Assembly: GCA_021292105.1 (NCBI GenBank)
Contig: CM037860.1
Span: 13,038,698-13,102,697 of the forward strand
Source: Anadara kagoshimensis
Taxonomy: Eukaryota; Mollusca; Bivalvia; Arcoida; Arcidae
Direction: 5' to 3'
Length of the DNA: 64,000 nt
The notes under the pieces are model-generated. The model searched no databases and was not told the origin of the DNA. It saw nothing but the letters and a program-made list of their open reading frames with translations. Positions 11,471 to 23,400 of this stretch are shown one piece after another. Each line of letters starts with the position of its first letter. Positions within the stretch are counted from its first letter, which is position 1. The position numbers and the translations under genes were made by a program.

Positions 11471-14400
11471 TCATGATGATTTTTTGTCAGATCCTGTATC
11501 TGTTTCCATGGCAATATCCATAAATTCATCATCACCCATGTCATCAAAATCTTCAACAGTTGAGTTCTGTGTTGGTTGTGTTTGACTTGTGAGTTGAGAG
11601 CTTGGAGTACCGGTACCTTCTGTTTTGACTGGGTTTCTGTTTGTCCTTGGTGTTCCTATATGTGACTTGTTCATATTGCCTTTAAAACAAACACAAAATC
11701 AATTAATTGAAAAAGTTAAAGAATACAACATGAAAATTGACGTTACTTTCTAAACAAAAACAAGTACAACGTATTACCACTCTTCTCTGTTTTTATCAAA
11801 TTTTAATAGCTAAAGTGCTTGGTTCACAGTTGTAACACACCAGTGGACCGATATCATTTGTTAAAGTTTCAGTAATTTCTGCAGAACAGGAATTATCGAG
11901 AAACAATAATAAACTAGAACTGTTAGGAAGGGACTTATACCCCCTCTTTCATAATTTTAATCCAATGTCTCAGACATCCTTTGTGACTTTGACCTTTGCC
12001 ATATGATCTTATTTCAATCACATGGCATACTATTGCACCATGGGTATCATATGTGTAAAATCAAATGAAATTCCTCCACAATCATATTGACTTATGGCCT
12101 GAAAAGGATTTTTCACAAAAGCATCCTGTAACCATGACTAGTTATTTTGTTACAGTTTTTTAAAACTTGAGTGGGAAAATTTTAAACACTCAGAATTTTG
12201 TGTTCTTACATAAATAGCAAGGATCATCATTACAAATGTGTTCTACTGTGACAATAGCTGAATTTTTGTTATGTCAGACCAGTCATTGGACAGCTGGATA
12301 TATCTTGTGTAAACTTTTTTGCTTGTGTGTGTCTTGTTTTCAGAACTTTGGTGGTCAGATTGGGAAAGTTTAGTCATTTTTCTCCAGGGGAAACAACATT
12401 TATTCAGTAGTAGTTTTAGGCAAATAAAATCACTGATGACCTTTCAAGATATAACCTTGAGCTTTCAGCTCGGGTGGGCTAAAAAAGCAATTCAACTGAC
12501 TAAATATAGATTGTAAATATTGGTACCTTTGTCTGGATTCAGAAATCTTCTACTCTCTTCAAAATACCCATTAGGATGATTAATGTTGATGTCATCCTCA
12601 AAGTTAGAATGTGTGACAGCAAAATAATGTTGACAAGCAACTTGATAATGGCCTTCTTTGGCATAATTAACAACCTACAAAAGAAAGAGAAACAAACATA
12701 AACAATGACAATATGGTGGTGATAAAGTTAATGGTGTCATTATATGGTGATGTTGACAATGGTAGTAATAGAGAGGGTGGTGATATCAGTAATGCATTTA
12801 AGAAACTTGCACAAGCAGTTATGGTTCCACTTGTAAATTGACATGTCTAAAATTATATAAATGTAAATGCTACAAATTTTTAATGGCAGCTTGTTTTAGA
12901 AATGAAGTTTTTTTTTCTGATAACATCATCTTTGTGAATGATAGATTTTTAAACGTAAAAAAAATGTCTTACCGAATCAATTGCATCTTTAGATAAAGAC
13001 ATTGATCTTAATTTCTGTGCAAGTAGATCTGGATCAGTGTGTTTAAAAGGACATCCTACAGAAAATAAAAATCATACATGCTATTATTCTTACATACTGA
13101 TATGTCACTTGTCAGGAAATACAGTGAAACCTTGTTATAATGCTCCATTGATGACTTTGCCAATTTGCTTATTACCGCAATTTTTAAGGTCCAAAAAATC
13201 TATGTCTTTTATGTCTATCTTCATAAGTCTCCTCAATTTATCATAGAATCCCTTCCAAAATCTGGCTGAACAAGAAATCTGTGAGCTTCTGCTCACTTAG
13301 TATACCCCGCTTTTAACATATGTTACAAATGTGAAGTAGATGTCTTGCAGATTTGAAATTGGTACATGCGGCATGGGACCTCATACTGAACTAGATACAA
13401 AATATACATTTTATATACAAGAAAGTTTCTAAAGGGAGCCACTCTGCATGTATGTGACCTTTAAATTTTAAATCCAATTTGAGCCTTTTAAAAATTGACA
13501 CCGGCAAGGAATTTTCTATAGCAAAATACAAAAGATCCAAATATAAAGAAAAATAAATACCATGAAAATCTCCTGGTCCTGGGGTGTTTGACATAATTAT
13601 CTTCACACAACTGTATGGTGTATAGTCGGCTCTCTTCCCTTCTTTACCATAGTTGTGGCGTATGTTATAAGAATATTGTTTATCAAACTGTTCAAAAATA
13701 AACAATATTTATAAATACATACAAGTTTAATTAACCAAATAAAAACAAAATACTGTTAAAATGTCCCTTTCATTACATTGTCACTGTAGTGACTGTGTAT
13801 CACTAAGGTGTTTTTAAAGTCCTGAACTTAGAAGTAAAATCACTTTATCACTTTATAACGTGCTAGCGCGCGTTATTTGGTTTGCTTTGCACGGCAATGG
13901 AAGTTATAGCACTATAAACGCCATTTCTAGACAGTTTAATGGTTAATTATGGTGTTTGATTGTATTAAACTCTGTTTTAGACCAAATGAAGTTATAGGAC
14001 TATAATTACATTTGCTAATGTGACATCACTCATTTCTTGCTGACACCTATGCTCGTGATGTCATTGATAGGCTGTTCCAGGAATTGGAATTGCATGTCGT
14101 ACACGACAGTGTTTTAAATTTATTTCAGGGTCCAAAAACAAAAATAAGATTTTCAAAAAATGCAAAATGTAAACATAACCATTGAACTGTCTAGAAATGG
14201 CGTTTATAGTGCTATAACTTCCATTGCCGTGCAAAGCAAACTAGTCGTGATGCTAAAATGATTGAACAATATACAGTCAAACTCACTTACATGTATTACC
14301 ACATCATTCTATAATTCTATGAGTTGATATTTTCAGTTTTTTTTCAATAATTTTTCTTTTGGTATGTGACAAGTCCTGTCAGTACAGATAGAAAATGACT

Positions 14401-17400
14401 GGACAGACCTTTACCAAATACTCTGGTTTCCTTTACACCCCACAACAAATGAACTCAATATAAATTAACAATTCTTGACTGGTTTATTAGTTGCTTGCAG
14501 AAAGTCTGCCAAATTTCTCCAAATACTTTGGTCTCCTTGACAACCCACAACAAATGAACTCAATATAAGTGAACAATTCTTGACTGGTGTGTCATACACC
14601 ATTACTCCACTCTACAGGATTTAATTATTGCTTTTACAATACAAAATGTTATCTTTTGACTTTGTTCTATTTTCCTGTGGCTATTTTCTCTTATATTCTC
14701 AAGAGGCCTCTGTGCCCAAATTACCTAAAGCCTGATTAAAGATCACAGTACCTCTCATCCAAATTGGAGTCTAAACTCAGGACAGATCTTTGTATGAGAA
14801 AATTTGTCAGTTTGCCGAAGGTCAGTAGTTTCCTGCATCCTCAATTTACTGACCATCTTCGATATATAAGTGAAAGAATCTTGACTGGGGTGTAAAACAC
14901 CTTTACTTCATTCTTAATAGACTCATTGAATATAAGTTTGGTATGTCTGAACAGATACAAGGCAGAACATTGGATATTGCCACTTGTGTTTCACTTTCAG
15001 ATATTTTTACTTTCTTTTGAATCAAGTTCCTTCGGTACAAAGAAGTCTACACTATCCCATACATGGTTCCCGCACTTGACTTAAAAATTTTCTGACAATT
15101 AAAATTCCCTGACCTTGAAAACCAATAAAAAATTTATGACTTTTTCTTGACGCGTGGGAACCATGTCATATATGGGGTACATTACAAAGCCCAGACTTTG
15201 TTGTAAGTTCTCCCTTTATTTTGCTTTGCAAGGGTATAACTGTTTCCAGTACCTTATCACCATCTATGGCTTTTGTAAATTCATTTTTCCAAAATTTCAT
15301 AGCTTCTTCTAGTGACAGACCAATGCCCTTCAAAAACAAGCCATACTGCTGACGGCCTCCATGTCGAAGATGATGGTTCTGTCTAAATGATTGATGTAAA
15401 TGTTGCATACACAGAGGGAAAGACTGTTTTGATAACTGAAAGAGATATCAAAAGCTTCAATGCAGGTAATAATGTTTCTACACATTAAACAAATATATTT
15501 AATAAATAAATAAAATATCACAGATATAATTGTTTTCATGAATTTGTTTTCAAGTCTTAAAATCTAAGGGATTCATGAAAAATAAATATCAGTCAATGGA
15601 AGAGTGTACAAAACACTGAATTTCCTTAAATATCTGATGCTATTGTCATGGAAATCTGAATGTGGGTGTGTTACAGCTCTCAAATATTACTCAATTTTAC
15701 AATATGTTTGATAAATGGCTATCTAGCTACTAGAATTTTTAAGATACAAGTAATACATCAAAATTGATGAGTTTTCTCATGGTTTTAATCATGACAGTTT
15801 TAATTTCACCAATCTATGTACTTCTGAGGACAATATATAAATTCCTACATGAATAAATATTGGGTGCAAGTTTTCTCACCATATCAATTATATCACATTA
15901 AAATTCATCAATTTGAGCACTTCTGAGGACAACATGAAAATTCTAACATGAATTAGTATTGGGTGTAAGTTTTCCGACCACATCAATTTAATTTCACCAA
16001 TTTAAGTATTTTTAAGGATAATTCAAAAGTTCTAAAATGAATTAATATTGATGCAATTTATCTCACCATATCGGTCATAATTTCACCAACCAAACACTTT
16101 TAAGGACAATATAAAATTCTAACATTAATTATAATTGGTGTAAGATGTCTCACCATATCTATCATATCAGCTGTAATTTCACCAACAGTTGATTTCTTGT
16201 TACCATAATCTTCTCCTATATATCGTTTACTGAGACCACACAACATAGGTAACAATCTGTCATCTTCTTCTAAGTGAGGTAAGGCCCTACATGTTACCTA
16301 TTGAAATAAATTGGTATGTGCATAATGAAATTTGTCATCTTTAAACCATCATGTAATATTATTATACATAACCTACATTGTTTTAAAAAAATCTGAAAAG
16401 GTGTCAAGAGAGGTTAACCAGTGTAGATATACACTTTCAGCATGTAACTGTATAAAGAGTTTGGGTGGAAAGAGAAATGTTGATTCTATGAAGTGTACCA
16501 AAAGTCAAGTTAAGTATCATGCACCTTGTAATGTGTACAATAGTGGTGCACGGTGTTACCGGTATACCGTGGCACTGACAGGTACCGGTAATACCGTGGT
16601 AAAGTCTTTGAATATCGGTATTTTAACATTGTTGAAATAACAGTTTGAATTTTGATGTGTTAATTTGAATTTTGTTAATTCTTTGTTTGACAATCTTATG
16701 AGATTTAGATTTCAAGTTTTGAACAAGAGGCCCATGGGCCTTAACGCTCACCTGAGGAAGAGTACATATCTTATGCAGAGGTTCAATGGTCAATGACATT
16801 AATAAAAGAGAAATCAAAATTTCCAGCAGTAAGGGCCAATAATATGCAAGTATTTTTGCAAATTAATTATAATAATTATTATATAAGTATGCTATATATA
16901 ACATATTTAAAGTCTAGCTACAATATATTATTTATAAATAGCTAAAACATCTGTATATTAAAATGTGCATTAGGCCAATACCTACAATATTCCAATATAC
17001 ATGCCTATACAAAGAGTTTATAGTTTTTGAGATAATTAACCATTTAAGTATTCGTTTGCATCTATGACCTTGACCTTTGAACCTATGACCTTCATTCATA
17101 TATCAAAATGATTGTTGTGCAAATGCCTACAATATTCCAATATACATGCCTATACAAAAAGTTTATAGTTTTTGAGATAATTAACAATTTAAGTATTTGT
17201 TTGCGTCTATGACCTTGACCTTTGAACCTATGACCTTCATTCATATATCAAAATGATCGTTAGGCCAATACGTACCTTATTCCAATATACATGCGTATAC
17301 AAAAAGTTTATAGTTTTTGAGATAATTAACCATTTAAGTATAGTTTGCATCTATGACCTTGACCTTTGAACTTATGAACTTCATTCATATATCAAAATGA

Positions 17401-20400
17401 TCGTTGTGCAAATGCCTAAAATATTCTAATATAAATGCCTATACAAAAAGTTTATAGTTTTTGAGATAATTAACCATTTAAATATTCGTTCACAGCTACG
17501 ACCTTGACCTTTGAACCTATGACCTTCATTCATATATCAAACTGATCATTAGGCCAATACCTACAATATTCCAATATACATGCCTATACAAAAAGTTTAT
17601 AGTTTTTGAGATAATTAACCATTTAAGTTTTTGTTTGTGTCTATGACCTTGACCTTTGAACCTATGACCTTCATTCATATATCAAAATGATCGTTAGGCC
17701 AATACCTACAATATTTCAATATACATGACTATACAAAAAGTCTATAGTTTTTGAGATAATTAACCATTTCAGTACTTGTTTACATCTGTGACCTTGACCT
17801 TTGAATCCATGACCTTTATTTATATATCAAAATGACCATTGTGCCATTACCTACAATATTCTGATATACATGCCTATACAAAAATTCATAGTTTTGCAGA
17901 TAATTAACTATTTTGGTATTCTTGGACATCTGTGACCTTGACCTTTGAACCCATGACCCTGATCTATGTATTAAAATGATCGTCATGTCAATACCTACAA
18001 ATAACTGAAAATCCTGCGCCATTATCACAAGAAATGTTAAAAAAATAGCATTTTTTATCAAAGGTCAAAAACTGGGACATGACCTTGACCTTCGACCTTG
18101 ACATCAATTGGAAGAAAATTGCAAGACAAGATCAACAGTGAAAACTCCATACAATTATCTTCAGCCGTTATGAAGTTATAACAATAAATTGTCTCATTTT
18201 AAAAATTAGGTAATTTTACGCAAAAAACGCGTAACCTATTTTTCGTCTAATTTTCATGAAAAACACAATTTTAATGTTTCCAGGTATGCTGAATCCAAAT
18301 ATCCAATCAAAATTTGCCTACACCTTTTGGTTTCAGAGAAGAAGATTTTTTTGTCTTTTTGCTATTTTTAGTAACAGCGGCCATCTTGTTGGGCGTGGCC
18401 AAACCCCGAACATAATTTTGAAAGGCTGTTACCCAGACATGATAATCACCAAGTTTCATCAAATATGGCCCAGTAGTTTTGGAGAAGAAGATTAAAATGT
18501 AAAGTTTACACACGACGGACGACGCACGACGGACGACGCACGACGGACGATGATAGATTGCAATAGCTCATCTGAGCCTTTGGCTCAGGTGAGCTAATAA
18601 ACTTGGTTGAAATACAAACAATTCTGTGAATTTTATTGTGTGTTAGCATCCTTGATATTCTTAAAATATCCAATGCCCAAATTCCTTAGCTGTTATTTTA
18701 GATAGGAATAGATATACTACATGTATTTCAAATCTTAATGGATGTGTGGTATACTGTGGTATTTGGTAAAATACCGTGGTAATTAATTTCTGCAGTATCC
18801 CATCTCTAGTGTACAAATACCTATATATACATGTATATAGAAGCAGATTCGCTGTTGTATTTCTATCCATATACTAGTACATTTTTCATACTTACTGCTA
18901 AAGCAGGGATTCAATATTATGTTTTGTAATGAAAAATCCAGGACCATTTGCCTTTATTTTTGGCAGGTCTTACATAAAGTTTTAAAAAGTCCAAGTCCAA
19001 TTTTATCATTGAAAGACTCAAGTGCATCTGGTCCATCTACCAGGTAAACCATTCTCCTTCTGACTAAACTCGGAACTTTCAATGAAATACTTACTGCCAA
19101 AGTGTGTGATAAATGTGCTCTGTAATGTGTTAACAAAATAGAAATCATATCATCTCTGGGAACAAAAGCATAACCATCTACCAGGTAAACCTTTCTACTT
19201 CTGACTAAATCCAGAACTTCAATAAAGGGAACCTAAAAAGGAAATATTCAAATACTGTTAAATTAAAGATGTTAAATTATAACATGTTGTTTTGGTTTCT
19301 TTTTAAATTAAAAGTTAGGTTAAAGTTTGTCCTGGCCTGCTAGCTCATCAGGTCATTGAATATCCCATTTTAATGATATGAACCAACACACACCCCACCC
19401 CCACCCCTCTCCCCATTGCCCTGAGCACACTGCAAAGGTGAAAATTTCTGAGTTCTGAGAAGTAAAACCACATTTAGTAGTGAATCAATAAATCAATGAC
19501 CCTAAGTGACAGGGAGTGCAATACTTCCCCCTGGATGCCAAGTCCATTGCAAAGTTAACCACATGGCAAAAGCTAAATTGCCACAATCCAATCATTTAGC
19601 ACTTGGGTGGACTGCAGTGAAGTGAAATTAAATGTCCTAGTCAAGGATACATTGTGCAGCCTTTTAGTTTTAAGGCTCAAAAACCACAAACCATGAATCA
19701 AGAGTTTGCTGTCATATTCATTATTCACAATACCATATGTTCCCATTAAATTTGAAAAGAATTACCTTAAAAAATTCTGTAACATCAACAGTAACATTAG
19801 ATCTGGGACCAGCAGCATCTGATAACTGTTTATATATGTCTGTCTTCTCTGATTCTTTTATCTGCAATTTAAACAATTATAATTACGAGGGCAAGTCTGA
19901 CAGCAAGTCAATAAGTAACCTGCCTATCCCATTTCTGATTGTTCGACAAGGTTAAGATTTTTGTACCATGTTTTAATACATGTTTTATACCTGGATACAA
20001 AATTGCATGCACATTGAGTCATTTTTTAATAAGACACTGAATGACAAATATGGTTAGTGATGCAAAGGTATGATTTGCATCTAAAGTTGAGTACTGTGCT
20101 GTAATTCACTACTAGTATTTAAAAGGTAAAACAGGAAATAAAAAGAGAGTTGGTCGAGGATGTATTATGGGTCTTCTGTTCCATCTTATGCTCAAGTTAA
20201 ATTCTGGGTAAGGGAATTCAAATGCAGTAGGGTGTCGTTAGATGATGAAGCCAGGTCTGGATGCCCAATGGATGTCATCAATGAAGAATTTTGTCAAAAA
20301 GTTTGGGATCTAGTATAATAAGATATGCAAATTCAGGTGGAAGAAATAGTGCAGATATTAGGCATTTCACAATGTAGCGTTTTAACAATCTTGCATGTTC

Positions 20401-23400
20401 AGATATGCAAACACAAACAGCCAGTTGGGTCCCCAAATCTTTTTCATGAGCAAATGGCAACCACAGCATCAGTGTGCAGCGCCTTATTGAAGTATTTTAG
20501 ACCAAAAGCTGTATAAACTTCAATATATTACTACGAGCATTTAAGCAGCAATATAGCAAAACACACACAAAAAATATATGGTAGGTATTTACTGGTTGGT
20601 AGTTGAGATTATTTTCCACAAGAAAAGATTTTCTTTCTTCTACAGTCAGTAACTGAAATCTGTATCTAAACAAATCCAATTCTTGTGCCAGGAACCATCT
20701 TCTTAATTCTTCTCTGTAACAAACAAAATTCCATGTCAATGTTAAACATAAATCAGTGTTTGACACTGTTATTACACCATTAGGGCTGGCTATCGCTGGT
20801 GAAATTTAATATCGATTATCGTTCTTTTCATGCCGATAACTATCGATACATATCGGAAAAAATAATCTGTGGAGATAAGTCTTGATACATCGTATCTAAC
20901 TACCTTAAATCATGTCATATGAAGCATTTTCTAATGACCATGTGCTAAACAACAGAAACAACTGAACCGTATCTTAATCATGCATATGCTTGAAGTACTT
21001 CTTACTGTAATAAGGGGCGCTCAAGCATCTGAAGAATTTCGCATCATTTTCAGAGGTGCCCAAGAATTGATGATGTACTTACCTGTATGTACAAATGCAC
21101 ATGTTATGACCATTGGAGCTCGATTTAATAAATATAAATAAAAACAAGTAAGGCATTGTTTTATATAATCGATCTTTTAATTGTTTTTATGAAGTTTTGG
21201 ATTTTCTAGTTACTTATCCATATTTGAAAAATCAATATCGATTATCATCGGGAGTAGCCCATCGAACGGTATATCGGTATACCGATATATCGTGCCATCC
21301 CTATACACCATGGTAGCAATAAATTGGCTGATGGTTTTTACATCAAATTGGTCATTGATCTCAATGTTTTTGACACAAAAGTGTTTGTTTATATTTTGTG
21401 GTCTCATGTGTGTCACTTTTTCATTCACTTTTTACATTGCTAACTTTTTCCACTTTCAGACATTTTTTTGAAGACATACTCTTTTTTGTTGTCTATAGTT
21501 TCCAAAATTATCCACCTTTTTCCAACTTGAATGGATCATACAATCTCAAACACAGCAATGCAGTTCTTATCTACCGTATAGTTGCAAATTTATATAGTTT
21601 AGGCATAGATACCACAGCAAGTGTCTCGATAGTAGACAAAGACAGAGTTTTACTTATTGATCCCTGGCACTGTTTAGTACCACCAGCACCGAACCAGATA
21701 CCACAGCAAGTGTCTCGATAGAAGACAAAAGACAGAGTTTTACTTATTCATCCCTGGCACTGTTTAGTACCACCAGCACTGACACCCCTATTTATAATTG
21801 ATATCGACAATCACTGCATCAATATTGAGAGTGAGAAATACACATTGACTGCCAAAACAAAATTTATCAGAATTGACATGACTTGTAGTGTTTGACAGTA
21901 CTGAACATAACTTTAACATAAGTTTCATAATGAATCTACATTACAAATCTGTCGAATTAGTTCTTTTGTAAAGTGGTTAGTTATAATTGTCAAATGTTGA
22001 ATTCCGAAAAGGGAAATGCAAGGAATCCAGTATAAATCTCAAGACTATGAATAAATTATAATAACATAGCTAATCATAATTGTAGTGATTCATTACACTC
22101 CCGTTAAATACTTATTATAACAATTAGTTCACTCTAAGCTAGGTGTCTACAATTTAAAAATTATTAGAAGCCAAATTTCCAAAGTTTGTGAAATATACTA
22201 CTTTTTAAAGTATTTTTTTCATAAATTTGCTAAAACAGATTCCTTTTGAAGGAATTTTTCACAAATTGGTATCCAATAATAATATTGGCTATCAAGAATG
22301 AAAACTTAGTCTAAGGTAATAAAGTAATGCAACAACTTACGATCTACAGTAGGCAAGTCTTAAAATAAAATGTGATATTAAATCCATTCGCTGTAATTCA
22401 AAATCATGGCCTTGGTCAGTCTGGAAAAAATATTAATTGAAATAAATCTACAGGTTATAAGAAAAAATTATCAATTATTTTTAAAATAAAATATGATATA
22501 CTAAACAGCAGTGTTCAATCAAAAACAAACATACTAATCCATGTCCCAATCACAATCAAGAAGCAAACTTCGAAACTGACAAATTAGCTTAAACATGTTA
22601 ACTTCCAACAAGGAAGTGAGGCCAGGTGCTCCTGAAATTTTTTCAGAGGGGACACCTTCAAAAACTTCCATTTAAAACACCATAACATCAATATTTTTGC
22701 AATTATGTTATTTTAAATATGGCTTACTAAGGCCTTAACAATGGAGTGATTTGGCAAAATATGGGGTCAATAAACCCACGGTCCCTTCTAAAATGAACAC
22801 CCCATATTTGTTAAAATATATTTTTTTCACAAATCTGCTCAAACATATTGCTCTTTGAAAGAATTTATCAGAAATGATTTTGGGTATGAATGAAAACAAA
22901 TTATGTGTATGTAAAAATAAGACCTAATGTTAATGGAAAGATCATCTTACCCTCAATATTCCTTTGAACTGTGTCTTTCTGATTTCTTTTTCCAGATGAT
23001 CTTTGTAGTTTTGAGTTCCTTTGATGAATTTCACACCAGTATTTTCTACTGCCTTTAAAACTGTAAATATATTTCAAATAAATGTCATATTATTGAAAAT
23101 GTTAAAACATATATGTTATAACTTATAACTAGATGTTGTCAATGAATTATACAGAATATTGCAGCCAAACTAGCCAAGAAACCCCACAGCAATGATTATA
23201 TTGTTTCCAACTATGGATGCACTTGTGTACAAAGGCCTTTAATGGCAATAACTTCCAGGAAAATGAGAAAACCAAATTGGGTTAATAATATGCATACAGG
23301 ATTAGATTTTGAAACAGGGAGAAGTGACTTCTCCCTCAGCCAAGATTAGGGAGAAGTTTTTCAAAACAGGGAGAAGTTTTTCTGCCGCGAAATATAATAT

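Noticed and set aside
12527..12674. Apparent loss of an Fe-S cysteine in PRIM2 at YFEESRRF
   Set aside because: The human residue at that place is not one of the four ligands. Spacings of 17 and 40 show the true ligands (YSC, GCPF, VAC) are all present.
18256..18513. Overlapping small ORFs on both strands near 18300-18500
   Set aside because: They lie in the conserved terminal part of the Helentron-like element, which is repeated elsewhere and non-coding.
20325..20516. Independent 63-codon plus-strand gene
   Set aside because: It continues, in the same frame, the mariner transposase fossil beyond its two stop codons.
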